Below the pieces are notes generated by a model that was given only the letters and a program-made list of their open reading frames with translations, did not search any database and was not told where the DNA came from. The translations under genes and the position numbers were made by a program. A stretch of DNA of 36,042 nucleotides, taken from Pleurotus ostreatus/Saccharomyces cerevisiae fusant (taxonomy: Eukaryota > Opisthokonta). Below are positions 1-11,011 of the stretch, in pieces. The first letter of the stretch is position 1; each line of letters starts with the position of its first letter. The stretch spans positions 1-36,042 of the forward strand of contig JAMQCK010000224.1 in assembly GCA_024196135.1 (NCBI GenBank). The letters are read 5' to 3'.

Positions 1-2610
1 GGTCCGACCGAAAAAACACAAATGCGGCGCGTCCAACCTATTGTCTCCCAAACAAGACCCAATGCTGACATAAGCATTCAACAATGGCCCGTGGGAACGG
101 TCCTTGCACTTGAACAAGACAGTACGAGAGACACTGTCGATAGACTGGTCAGCATCGCGATGCCTGGTATACAAGGAAAGCAAGCTCGAACTCACATCGA
201 CATTGCCACAGCGCTCTTGGGCATTGGATACTGCAAAATCTCGTCCTCGACCTCCGGCCATTCTGCTCGGTGAACTTTGCACAGCCACCTCAATTGAAGT
301 TTCGGCGGAACCTTATTTGAAGACCGGGCATCTCCTTCGTTGTCCCTTAATCATAAACATGCTACCTTGCGCCAGAAGGGGATGCGCCGAGAGCACGATA
401 GAAGACATCTGCACGCCCCAGATCGATGAGATAACAGCGCTCGAGTGATTGTACTCACTGGTTGTCACCTGCGTTCAGAGGTTCTCGCCTTGTTCTGGCG
501 TAGATCGACGGAAGGTGAGTCTGTCGTCCTTGTGCGGTCTCGCTGATGTTCAGTAGGATCTCAGAGCAATGGCGAAGTCATTGCGGTCGTTTCGCCTGCA
601 GATATTTGCGACCCTAAAGACTTTGAAGGGCTTCGCAAGTCAGCGCTACGTCGGTCCGTTCATGCACGTTTATCCCCAACCTTTTGCTCACCATGAAGCG
701 CAATCCTTACAGAGCGGGCTTCACCACGACAATGTCAATAGGACAGCCAGAAGAACGGGAAGCACCATTCACCAGCCGTTCCTAGCCGCTCCGGGCCATA
801 TCTGGCTCGAGCTGTGGCTCGCTGTCTTGATGCGCAAGACCTGCGATTATATGCTCTCGCGAACGACCTTGACTCGGCTGGCGATGCTGGCTTTCTTGAT
901 AACCGGGAGACGGCTAGGTCTACCTGCTCAAAATCGCTGGCCTCGACTCGCCCTGACTTCGCTGCGTTGCGGGCTGGGTATCTCCTGTCCTGATGCGCCG
1001 CGGCTGTATGCTTGGGCGAGCGAGCTTGACCTGAACGGTGATGCTTCGGCGCGTCGTATATGTCCCTGTTGCGGTGAGCGAGCGAACCCGCGCGGATCAC
1101 TGACCTCCTTCCAGTCCAACTCTGCTCCTAATTTTGCAGGAACGGTGTGGCTACGTAGCGAAGTTTGCGCCGTCGTCATGCTCGCGCGGTCAAGTCGCGC
1201 AGAGTCATACGGTACGTCGGGTTCACGCATGCTGGGGGATATGGGGCTGATATTCTCTTTGAAGCGTCAAGAAATACTGAGAGGGTGGGGTTGTCAGCGA
1301 CGGGCAGACTTTGCGGGAAGGACGGTGCGCACCTGGTCATCTATCCTACGACGACGAGCGGCAAGCGCGTAGTCCCTGCGTCTGCATCTGCGATACGCGT
1401 ATAGAGCGGGGAGTATGGGCGAAGAGAGATTTCGTTTTGGGGTCGCGTATCGGAATCCGTCGGCGAGGTGGGGAGGGCGTATGTGACGGGGGCTCGGCTT
1501 GGTGGTGGCCTTCTTAGAGGCGAAGCTGGTCGGCAAAAAATCGCGAGGCCGCTCGACGGTGCTCCGCTCGATAGTAGTCTGCTCGCCGGCGGTTTGCCCT
1601 GCCGGTCGCTGAGGATGCCCTCCCTCCCTCCACGATCGGCGCAGAGGGGGCGTACTTCTTCAGACTTCAGTCCATTTTTCCGAGGCCCGTGGAGCGCTGC
1701 AGTCGTTCCTTAGACAAGCTAGAAAGACAGCAGCAGAGGGACGGAGACTATCCAGCGGCGAGAACAAAGGGCCTGGGGCAGGAAGTACGGCTCGGTGGCC
1801 ATACACGTGTCAACAAACCCCTTCCTTTCCTTGTACGGCCATCAAAGGCCCGCTATCCCCGGTCGCTGCGAGGCCTGACGTCGACGGCCATGGCCCTGGT
1901 CAAGATGAGCTCGTGCGCTTGAGGATAGCGGCGTATCTGGACTTTCTCTGCTTGCTCTTCGATGACTAGTAGGACGCCTGCCGCAAACCCTAAAAGTCCG
2001 TACTTCCCGATCACTACGCCTAGACGTCTACCCGCTCGTCCCTGTGGGGGTCATCAAGTTGTTGGGCTCTCTCATGGCCAGAGTAGTGGGAAAACACATC
2101 GTCGTCGGTGAGTCTACATACGACTTATACGGGAATTCGAAGTTGACCGTAGCCGCGCCATCATTGCAGGATTTCCTCGCTCGCAACCTCAGGTCCCCTA
2201 TGGTCGATGTACTGGCCATAAAGCCGCGCTAATATACATGCTCTCACGTCACACATGTTGCCCCTCCCCTCTCCCAGCGCAATGTCAAACACTCGCAAAT
2301 AACCCCGCCTTTGTCGCCTTCATCCCACAACTTCACTGGCCTCCCAACGACTGCGCGATATCGAAGACAACCGCAGGCACCCCTTCCCGGGTGCAGGACA
2401 AACTCAAGCTTCTGCATCAACATGGCCATGTCCAACAAATCGGTTTTTTGCGACGGAAACTGCACGCCGTACTCGACGATCTAGCAAGGTATCTATGGCG
2501 TCTATGGTATCCGGAGACGGGGGACGAACGAATGGGGTGAATAGAGGTATGTTCAGCGGTAGTAGTGCATGTCCGTATGATCCAAAATATACACGCTTTT
2601 CCGACGAGAC
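1..2610. other. No supportable gene
   Basis: I could not assemble a gene here. The longest frame (569-1372, +) has no recognisable motif, its composition resembles antisense or random translation, and it overlaps equally long frames on the other strand. Short protein-like stretches occur in different frames around 570-690 and 790-980, which could be remnants of a decayed gene, but I cannot connect them with splice sites. No transposon ends or clear tandem repeats were seen. Confidence 0.5.
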
Positions 2611-3849
2611 TCAGGTGTAGATGCGCAGCGAGTTGATCTCCCAGTATGCCTCAGCGAAGCTCGCGGGGTTGTTGTTCACGACTGCGTGGTGGGTCAGGAC
2701 GGTGCGCGCAAAGACGAAGCGAATGAAGATAAACTCACAGTCCTCGCAGGTGCTAGGTCCGCATCCCGAAGTCGCGAACGACGTGCCCGCCCAGTCGCCC
2801 TGCAGCGAACATGTCAGCTGTTGCATTCCTACGAAGGAATCTCACTTACGCAGAGCGTCAAGTCGAAGATGATGTGGTGCGGGTCAAAGTGCGCCTCGTA
2901 GTCGCAGTTCCCGCCGTTGCTCGAGAGCGGGAAGTTGGCGTCGGGCGGACCCCACGTTATGCTCGGGCTAGGCATGCGCGTTGACTTCGATGACAGGAGG
3001 ACCTCCGGAGGCGTCAGAGGATCGCTGCGCGCCCAGAACCAGACAGAGATCTCGTTCTTGGTGCGCAGAAGGACGTAGTGGCCGCCTGCAGGGTACTCAG
3101 TCCTCGGAACAAGACTTTTCGAGCGAAATACGCGTACCGCCTTGCGCGTTGAAGCCGGGGCCGTACGAGTTCGCCTTCGTGAACGAGGTCCCGCAGCCCT
3201 GGTTGTAGTTGACGTTGGTGTCGCAGTCGGTCGAGACGGTCGCTCTGCGCGAGATAGGTGAGTGCCAGGTCATACGCTGTTATACGGACGTACCCAGTTT
3301 GCTGCCGGATGGGAGGCATGGAGCAGTTGGGCGTCGTGTGCAACGACGCGAGATTAGCAGTGTTCTGATTCACGCCTAGCAGGAATTGTCAACGAGCCGC
3401 CTGAAGACCGAGCGAAGAGCGAACACACCCTCGATGATGTCGATCTCGCCGCCAGATGGCCACGGGCCGTTCCTGCTGAACGTCCACCACGCCGGCCAGG
3501 TCGCGCACCCAGTCGGCATGTGGGAGAGGTCGAGGATGTAGAGACCCTCCGTATAGGCGGTCTTGGAAGTGATGCGCACGCTGTCGCGCCCGCGCGCGTA
3601 GGATGGCACGATGCTCGTCGCGTCCGCGCGCATGATGAATTTCGAGCCGCTCGCGTAGGAGAGGTTGCTCTTAATGGCGGTGCTGATGTCGACGTAGTTC
3701 ACGCGGCCGTGCGTGGGGTCGTTGAAGGTCTCCCAGACGAAGGCGTCGAAGAACTGCGTGCCGGAGAAGGCGTCGGTGAGGGAGTACTGCACCTGCTGGG
3801 CGAGGGCGGACGCGGCGAAGAGGAGGGAGACTAAGGCGGCGAGGCGCAT
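2611..3849 (-). CDS. Secreted GH16 beta-glucanase (laminarinase type)
   Basis: Predicted endo-1,3(4)-beta-glucanase of glycoside hydrolase family 16, which hydrolyses beta-glucans of fungal or plant walls outside the cell. Exons on the minus strand are 3849-3429, 3375-3294, 3244-3138, 3085-2850, 2799-2739 and 2681-2611, giving 325 residues. The N-terminus is a signal peptide (MRLAALVSLLFAASALA). The family signature GEIDIIEG places the nucleophile at Glu135, the assisting Asp at 137 and the acid/base at Glu140, and intron 1 falls just after it. Downstream are the usual GVNQN, a LHTTPNC segment, a Cys-rich loop and a C-terminal AYWEINSLRIYT strand. Length matches fungal GH16 enzymes with no added module. 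The start is the first ATG and is followed directly by the signal peptide. Exact linkage specificity cannot be read from sequence. Confidence 0.95.
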
Positions 3850-4434
3850 GGCTGCGGACTAGGTTGGCAGTAGGCGAGGAGGGAGCGGGAAGCAAGGCGC
3901 GGAGCGGGCGAGGAGGCATAGGAGGCGCCGAACGGACATGTCGCTGGCTTTGATTACCGGCAGTAGGCTACAAAGCTTCGTTGGCAGTCCGCCTTTGTGG
4001 GTCCACCGTGACCGTTTGTGGCAACAATACCTCCGGAGCGCCGGGACGCCTGCCGATCACTGGGATCAACTTCGACCGCACCGTCATGCATCTCTGCCTA
4101 CCTTCGTCGGGCGCTCGTCGACAACCTCGCTGTTCGAATACACATCCAGTGTGCACGCTTGTATCTTCGTCGGGCATCCTTTGGTTCTCTGGCGCAAGGG
4201 ATCAGGGCGTATGGCCGTCTAGCCTGAGTCCAACGCAACCCAAGTCCACTTCGAAACGCCACGGCCTTCGGCAGTGCTTGCATCGATAAATGCCCTTCAA
4301 AACAACATCAACGAGGACTCCACGTAAATCTCTGACAAGCATCACCACGGAATGGGAACGGAACACCTCCTGGTCAGTTCGGCGACCGGAAACGCATGGG
4401 CGGCCAACACGACCGTACAGCCCTCTCGCGGTCG
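3850..4434. other. Intergenic region between divergent genes
   Basis: This is the space between the GH16 gene (minus) and the PalI-type gene (plus). Several overlapping short frames occur on both strands but none has splice structure or motif support. The right part carries the TATA element listed separately. Confidence 0.5.
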
Positions 4435-4440
4435 TATATA
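4435..4440 (+). promoter_or_regulatory. TATA box of the PalI-type gene
   Basis: TATATA lies about 140 bases before the ATG at 4581, which would leave a 5' leader of roughly 110 bases. This is a position-based prediction and no other core promoter element is evident. Confidence 0.4.
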
Positions 4441-4580
4441 ACCTTGCGCGCTCGACTGAGCGGCCATTTGCGCGTCGCTTCTTGCGATCGCCATCGACGA
4501 GTCGATAGACAGATATCATCAGCTCTGGTGTGCCCGTGGATTCAGCCTCAGTGACATCGCAGCGCTTCCGGCGCGACGCC

Positions 4581-5275
4581 ATGCTGGCTTTGTTCTTCTG
4601 CTTCACAGCATTCGTTTTTCTACTTTTTGTGAGTGTCCGCGCCGCGCCGTCATTCGACCAACTGACCATCCTCAGGTAACGATATCTTCCCCGACGTGGA
4701 ATAGTATATCTTTCCTCGACGTCTCTACCGACTATGGCACGACGCACTTCGGCGTCTTTGGCTTCTCGGGCGGGAAGGCGCACGTTGGATTCCACTTTCT
4801 TGTGCCCGTCATCGGCTACGAGTAAGTGGCCTACTCTTTGTTGTTCGGAATGACCCCCGCTCGGCCCGTTCTGACATATCCTCAGTTACCTGGCCATCGA
4901 GGGCAGTCATCTTCATGCGCTGACCTACACGCTAGTCTTGTATCCCATTGGTCAGTGGACAGACTCTTCTTCTTGGCCCGTACTCATGTATGTCTCGACT
5001 TAGCGACTGGCATTTCCGCTTGTGCGCTCGTCGCGGGCGTGGGCGCTGCCCACAATCGTCGCGCGGGGACGATCATCATGACTCTCCTTACGGGCCTCGC
5101 GCTCCTTCTTGCGTCGGCTGCGTGGGCTCTGTCTATGGTCCTCTTTGGTACCGCTCGGAGTCGCTTCGATGAGCAGGGTATTGAAGCCACATGGGGTAAT
5201 GCCAATTGGCTTGCCCTCGGTGCGCTTGTCGCCCTTACAATCACTTACATTGCGGCATGGAGAGATCGTCGATGA
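4581..5275 (+). CDS. SUR7/PalI family membrane protein
   Basis: Small four-helix plasma-membrane protein of the SUR7/PalI (pali) family. Members act in eisosome-type membrane domains or in ambient-pH sensing. Exons are 4581-4628, 4676-4821, 4886-4950 and 5004-5275, giving 176 residues. The first exon is a hydrophobic helix (LALFFCFTAFVFLLF). It is followed by the extracellular VTISSPTWNSISFLDV stretch and a FGVFGFSGG segment typical of the family, then three more membrane helices near residues 85-100, 108-130 and 150-170. A short basic tail (WRDRR) ends the protein. The frame is open upstream of 4581 but holds no other ATG. No PEST-like long C-terminal tail is present, so a full-length PalI role is less likely than a SUR7-like one. 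Confidence 0.85.
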
Positions 5276-6109
5276 GTGCGACCGGTCTGAGGATGGGGAC
5301 GATGGAGCTCGGTCATAGCGCTGTAAATTAATCGTACGAAATTGCGTGTAAAGTCGAGCGGTGCCACAAATTATAAGAGGGGTCGGCAGGAAACAATAGT
5401 GAGCTGGCAGTACTGGTGAGTTCCAAAGCAGACGAAAGGAAGCGTCCACCGTATGAGTGTGTTGAATGGCGCATGGAGGCTTTGTTACCGGTGACTCGCG
5501 GGTCGGATTTCTAGACCTCGAGGGCACGAGATGTGAGTAGCTTACTCGAGTACTTGTGGCAAAAAGCCGGACGCGCGAGCATGTTTCGAGCAACAACTTT
5601 GTTCATTCAGGACAGAATACAACGTACGACATACAATCACTACAACAAGACAAGATACTAGGTCCGACAGTGGATAGTACAACTAGGTGAGATGCTCGAG
5701 CAATCTCAAGGACTGTCGCAACAAACGTTGCGACACCTGTTGCGACACCCGGATCGAAAGGCGGAGAAAAAGGAGACAGAGATCGAGTGGGAAAGGCGAC
5801 GTGTTGTCCGTGATGTCGCGAGCCAGGAAAACACAGGGGAAACCATTCCGAAGGTAAAAAGAGGAAGGCATAATCGTGGGTGGCCCCACAAAGGAGAGAA
5901 AGTCGAGATCGTCCTGGAGAGATGGAAACACAGACTTGCGCGCGCTGTCAGTTGCGGAGAGGAGAAGCAAACGGCACCTAATCCTCGTCTTCATGTTGTC
6001 GCTCAGCATCGCTGTCCTGCTCGTCACTTCACCAAGTCCGAGATTGATCAGTATGTCGAAACAAGTACCATGCCACTTCGCGTACCGTCGAGATGACTCT
6101 TGCGCCGCC
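5276..6109. other. Intergenic region between convergent genes
   Basis: This region lies between the 3' ends of the PalI-type gene and the minus-strand gene ending at 6110. Frames of 130-210 codons exist on both strands but lack motifs and splice structure. The only local structure noticed is a short tandem GTTGCGACACC near 5728-5751. Confidence 0.5.
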
Positions 6110-7129
6110 TCAGGCATTGAGGAGCGGCTGTGATCGCAGGTCAACATGACGTCTAAGACTGAGAGGGGTGTGCACCGACTTCCTCTGGGCGAGCCTGCTT
6201 GAGGCGGGATCAGAACTGGTTGCGCTTCTCGGAGACTGTGGAAGGCCAGCAGAATCATGAGGAGGGTGGACCGGAGAAGGGAGGGACTGCCGCGTGGCCC
6301 CCCCGTACTCGGAGACACTAAGCCTCCAGTATTTCCTACGACGGAGGGCGATCATTGCCTTGAAAACAGCGCAAAGCCGGCAGAACTCACAAAAACGACA
6401 CGTCAACGTTGTCAGCCTTGGCATGTTTATCCGCGGGTGGCGCATCGACACTTGGACTGACTTGACCTTTCCGATCGGCATGCTCTTCGTGTTCGGCATG
6501 CTCTTCGTGTTCGGCTTGCTCTTCTTGATCGGCATGCTCTTCTTGCTCTTCTTGAGGGGCATGGAAGAAACTAAAGAAGATAAGAGGTACTGTAAACAGA
6601 GCACCAGCGCTTAAAAGTAAGATACAAACCGATATCGTTCCGGGATTCGATCAAGCATGTCCGTGTCGGTGCGTTCATTCATAAATAGTTCCAGCCAGTG
6701 TTCCAGCGAGTTACGAGGAACAGAAGATCGGTTCTTCGGGCCGTAGATCTTTTCCTCAATATGGCCTTCACGTGTGAGCGCCGTGGCTTCCGCCTTAGCA
6801 AAGTTGAATATGCGAACGAGATTCAAGACCAGATACAAACCTTCCACCAGTCCGCCAGTGCTGTAATCTTGTCAACAATCTCCACGGAAGGTTTTTCTCG
6901 AAGGGCAAACAAGCAGCTAAGCGTGACATGAGCCGAGTTTACAGTTCTGCTTAGGATAGCCTCACGGGGTCAAGTGAGAGTCTCTCATGTAATCCCTCTC
7001 CTCCGGGAAGTCTATATCAAGCATCGGAATCATTGCAATCCAGTCTTCGAGGGCACTGAGAGCAGATTGGATGCTACTTGCTGATGCCGCAGCGTCGTTG
7101 CCAGAGGAAGAGGACTTTTCAGACTCCAT
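6110..7129 (-). CDS. Unknown protein with Glu/His hexapeptide repeat
   Basis: I do not recognise this protein. Five exons (7129-6966, 6916-6841, 6793-6630, 6570-6391, 6335-6110) give 269 residues with consistent phases, and introns are 36-59 bases with GT-AG ends. The N-terminus is Ser/Ala-rich. It is followed by a helical stretch (SVEIVDKITALADWW) and a LEHWLELFMNERTD segment that look like a folded domain. Residues about 135-170 are an acidic Glu/Gln/His/Ala repeat with an 18-base unit. The C-terminus is Ser/Pro/Arg-rich and probably disordered. No signal peptide or membrane helix is visible. The last two exons rest on composition and frame closure. A shorter form stopping at 6611 (140 residues) is possible if the fourth intron is retained. 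Confidence 0.6.
6478..6555. repeat. 18-base tandem repeat, coding
   Basis: Two perfect copies of GGCATGCTCTTCGTGTTC (6478-6513) are followed by diverged copies at 6514-6531 and 6532-6546 and a nine-base partial to 6555. The unit is six codons. On the minus strand it encodes Glu-His-Ala-Glu-His-Glu-like hexapeptides inside the 6110-7129 gene, so copy number can change without breaking the frame. Confidence 0.9.
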
Positions 7130-7369
7130 GATAGGTGCGGTGTTTTCTGAGGTCTAGCAAAGGTAAGCCACCTTTTATATGTAGCGAGAAGGACCTGTTG
7201 TTAACACGTGCGTATCATTAACAAGAAGCCTTGAAGCTCTGAAGATTTGTGGTCGAAGCAGATCTGACGAGTCGGCCCCGAAGACTTCTCAAGGAGGGCG
7301 ACTTCCTAGGGGCATGAACGTTAGTTTTTTGAGTACGTCCATGGAGTGAGGCTGCTTCGAAACTTCTTC

Positions 7370-8389
7370 ATGGGAGTGATCCGCCCAGTCTTTGCGACAT
7401 TGTCGAGGCTCGCATCCGCACTGTAATTCGCAACTGATCAGAGGGCTCTGAACAAGTACAGAGAGACCGAGCTTGGTCCTCGGGGTGAAGCTACGCGTTG
7501 CGCAAGACGATCCTGGAATGGATCTCCCATAGGTGAAGATCGAGCTTCCCCCCAACGTCCGAAGGAACCGCGCCCAGCCGGTTGGACAATCGCTCTGTCG
7601 TTCTCCGAAGTGAGGGAGACAAGCCAGATACGAGCATATCTTCAGCAAGCAAGGCCGGGACGTCTTCATCTGGCAGGTCCAACGCCTTTCCATACCGTGT
7701 CCCTGGCAATTTCCTGGATCTCGCGCGAAGCGTGTCTGCAGTAACAGAGAATACAGTCGGCATGAAGCGCATGGTGCTAAAGCGCGCAGAAGAAAGCCGG
7801 GGTCGTCTTCGGGCACAAACGGTAAGCAATCTGGCTAAGCACGGTCTCTGTCGAAGACGAACAATCTTGTCAGTCGAATCACCGAAACGGTGTAGATTCC
7901 AGGACAAGACCAGATCGAGGCGCTGAGCTACAGGCCAAAACTGCATGGTATTGTGCCTTCGACAGCCTTGAGGCGCGAAAACTGCCACAAAAGACAACCG
8001 AAACCGATGTGCTGAACGTCGGAATCGCCTGTGATGAAATAGAAGACCCCGCTTCGGTGACCAGCATCTTCAAATCAGGTCCCAGGGCGTCGCAGCTTCC
8101 TTGTCTTCGCTACTTACAAGAAGAAGCTCTTCAGCGAGGACGGCCCCAGTTGTTCATCGCAAAAGGTCGTCCTGTTATGATATGGCTCAATAGCGCAAAT
8201 TCCCCTCGCGCACGGAAGAAGAGAAGACCAACGGAAGAAGAAAGAAGGCGCGCGGAAGAAGAGAAGTCGATACCAATAAAGATAAAATTAAGGGCGGAAT
8301 TACAATACACTTACAATTCGGTAGATCGACGCGCAAGGTTCGTACACGGCCATCAGAGACTTCGTAGACGACCAGCAGAGGCTTCGTAG
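7370..8389 (+). CDS. Tentative unknown protein, overlapping antisense frames
   Basis: A plus-strand model with exons 7370-7422, 7462-7609, 7654-7821 and 7874-8389 gives 294 residues with matching phases. The intron at 7822-7873 is the best supported, with a GTAAGC donor and TTGTCAG acceptor, and the final exon is open for 172 codons. The last part is highly basic and Glu-rich (RKKRRPTEEERRRAEEEK), and its final 17 codons lie in the 22-base tandem array. I recognise no domain. The opposite strand also carries two long frames (7997-7491 and 7816-7289) with protein-like stretches, so the true strand is unsettled. The first two introns are short (39 and 44 bases) and weak. Treat only the last exon as moderately supported. 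Confidence 0.33.
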
Positions 8390-8534
8390 ACGGCCTTCGA
8401 GAGTTCGCACACGACCACACAACGGTTCGTGCACGGCCACGCAAGGGTTCGTGCGGACCACCAAGAGCTTCGTGACCGATCGCCCTAGGATTCATAGGTG
8501 GTCACCCTAAGCTTCGTACACGGTCACCCGAAGC
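8339..8534. repeat. 22-base degenerate tandem array
   Basis: About nine units of 21-22 bases, each beginning TTCGT or a close variant, at 8339, 8361, 8383, 8404, 8426, 8448, 8469, 8491 and 8513. The approximate consensus is TTCGTACACGGCCACC followed by a variable AAGGC-like end. The last unit is the complement of the final P450-1 codons (Arg-Val-Thr-Val-Tyr-Glu), and the P450-1 stop codon at 8507-8509 sits in the eighth unit. The first two units lie in the end of the plus-strand open frame. Confidence 0.9.
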
Positions 8535-10592
8535 GGGCACTGACTGCCTTCCTTGAACTTCCCTGCCACGTAGGGACGCGTCAGGACGCTGTAGAAGGAG
8601 AAGTGCACGGGTTAGCGCGCCTCAAAAGGTACGAGGACGAAAGGACGGCGTACACGTTGGCCTTGAAGACCTCGTCTTCGGTGGGTGCGAAGACGAAGTT
8701 GGTGATGAGGGTGTAGAGGACGGCCTTGATCTCGATGACGGAGAAGCGCATGCCGATGCAGGACTGGAAGGGGAAGAGGGTTAGGGAGGGATAGAGAAGA
8801 GAAGGTACGGAGGGGAGACGAGGGAAAAGAACAGAAGGGTGAGAGATGGGCAGCGAACGAGAGAAGAGACCTTACCCGTGTGCCGCCAGAAAAGGTGAGG
8901 ATACTTGGGAAGACGCCCGGTTGTTCTTTGGCGAGCTCGGGCAAGTCGTCCCAGCGCTGGGGTCTGGAAAGCCACGTCAGGATGACGCCAAACAGGGCTC
9001 CAAAGAAGACGAAGACTCACTTGAACTCCCAAGCATCCTCGCCCCAGACCTCCTTGTCGAGATTGAACGCCTCAATGGGGACGTGGACCATGGTGCCCTT
9101 GGGGAGAAAAAAGTCGTGCTTGCCCTCGACGACATTGCCGTCGCGGTCGTGGACGGGGTACTTGGTGGGCACGACGTCGTCGCGCGTGCACACGCGCAGC
9201 GAGGAGTGGATGGGCGGGATCAGCCGCAGCGCTTCGCGCATGACGTTGTGCAGCAGCGGCTGCTCCGCGACAACGTCGTACAGCGAGTGGATCTCGTCCG
9301 CCGTGAGCGTCGTCGTTGCGGGCGGGCGCAGCGCGAGCAGCTCGGTGCGCAGGCGCGCCTGGATCTCTGGGTGCTCGGCGAGGAGGTGGAGCGTCCAGGT
9401 GAGCGCGAGGGACGAGGTGTCGGAGCCGGCGAAGGCGAGCGTGTTGATGTTGTCGAGGAGGTCGGCGTCGGTGATGCGCTGGTCGGGCGGGATGTCGGTG
9501 GACATGTTCGACTTGAGCAGGAGGGTGAGGATGTCCTTGGCCTCGTAGGGCTTGCCGTCGCGCACGCCCTCCTCGATCTTGCGCTTCTTGTGCTGGATGA
9601 TGTCGCCTGTGACGCGCCGGATGACTTCTCGGCAACGTTTGACGGTCTGCTGCTTCTTGGTAGGCTGATAGATTGTCGTCAAAAGACTGACGCTCTCATA
9701 CAATCATCACTCACGAAGAGACGCAGCAAGAACGGCGCGTAAATGGTTGTCATCGTCTGCCAGAAACTGCCTTGCGAGACGGCCAGTTCGAACATGTCCT
9801 TGTACGCGTTAAGCAGCTCATTGTCCTCGTGTTGGATGGCCTCGAAGTTGTAGTCAAAGCCTGGATGCGAGGTAAGTACTGTAAAGAGTACTCGGAAGGG
9901 GGGCTTGTACCTGCAACACCGAATACATCGAAGGTAGCGCGGCTGATCCAATGCGCGACGTCAAAGACGCCCGAGTTGCCTTGACCATCCTTCCTCATGA
10001 TGGACAGCCAGCGGTCCTTCAGCTCCTCCCCTTTGCCGAAGACGACCGGAACCAAAGCCCGCATATTCTGGGGGGAGAACGCGGGCGTAGCGACGCGTCG
10101 GTGACGTTTGTGCATTTGGCCCTCCGAGGCGAGGATACCGCAGCCGATGAGGGAAGAGATGAATGCGCGGGATTGCCAAGGTTTCTGGTAGATGCTTGCG
10201 TTGCGGAGGACATGGTTGAGGGCAATTGGATCGACGGTAAGGAGGCGTTCGTCCCACTGGTGATCATTGATGAGCATTCATGAAAGGGGGAAGGGTATAG
10301 GTTACGCACAGGGCCTACGCCACGGATACGGATGTTCCGGCCATACTTCCTGACCATGAGATCATGTGCGCGAGGGGAAATCGCAGGACTGAAGATGGTC
10401 AGAGAGGGAAGGGAAGTATCTGCGTGCGACGTACTCTAGCAGCGCGCGAAGATGGCTCTTGAATACGCCCGCTACCGGTGGTCCTGGTAGCTGGTGTATA
10501 GGACTGAATCGAGGGCGTACAAACAGAGTAAATATTCCATAGAATACAATGAGCAGCAGAGATGTCAGTAGAGCGAGGATGATAGTGTGCAT
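8507..10592 (-). CDS. Cytochrome P450 monooxygenase 1
   Basis: Microsomal haem-thiolate monooxygenase of class II type, expected to need a P450 reductase. The substrate is unknown. Exons are 10592-10435, 10388-10310, 10256-9911, 9860-9715, 9664-9021, 8963-8876, 8763-8654 and 8588-8507, giving 550 residues. The N-terminus is a membrane anchor (LALLTSLLLIVFYGIFTLFV) followed by a proline hinge (LPGPP). The C-helix region reads HKRHRRVATPAF, the I-helix AFAGSDTSS lies near residues 320-328, and the ExxR motif EALR is at 387-390. The haem loop FSGGTRSCIG has its ligand at Cys489, created across the intron at 8875-8764. The architecture resembles CYP4-clan-like fungal P450s, but I do not assign a CYP family. 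The 3' end lies in a tandem array. Confidence 0.97.
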
Positions 10593-11011
10593 TGCGGTTG
10601 TCGTGAATGGGATAGCTGTCGATGTCGTGAAGGAGTCGAGCGACGCGATTTAGGGAGTCATGCAGTGTCTAGACGTGCCGGGAGCGTGTCTGACTATGGT
10701 CGAGGGCAGGAGTACAAAGGGGCCGGCCCTTGGTGACTGCGAGACAAAGAACAATAACCAAGGCGGCGAACAATAGCGAGCACTTAGGAACGACCACGTG
10801 ATGTGACGCGATCACCCATGGACGCGTCGAGGTCGTGAAAGACTCGGACCATTTGGTGTACCACGCTTATACGCGCCCAGGGGGTTGTTGAGATAACTGC
10901 AATAGCATGTCATGATAGAGAATAGTAGAGAATGTTGCACAAGGTCACGTTAGAATGTAAATGGGTAGTAGTCGGGCGCGAATACAAGTCTGCTGGCCCA
11001 CCATGTCCGCC
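10593..11011. other. P450-1 upstream region
   Basis: Intergenic DNA between two minus-strand genes. Apart from the palindromic CACGTG element listed separately I see no gene or repeat. Confidence 0.5.
10793..10800. promoter_or_regulatory. CACGTG E-box upstream of P450-1
   Basis: CACGTGAT at 10795-10802 reads ATCACGTG on the minus strand and so matches the RTCACRTG consensus bound by bHLH factors of the Cbf1/USF type. It is about 205 bases before the P450-1 start. Function is inferred from motif and position only. Confidence 0.3.

Noticed and set aside
569..1372. 267-codon plus-strand frame
   Set aside because: No motif, no splice structure, and equally long frames on the other strand; composition is Arg/Ala/Leu-rich as in shadow frames.
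8846..9742. 298-codon plus-strand frame and 222-codon neighbour
   Set aside because: Antisense shadow of P450-1 exons, whose I-helix, ExxR and haem motifs are certain on the minus strand.
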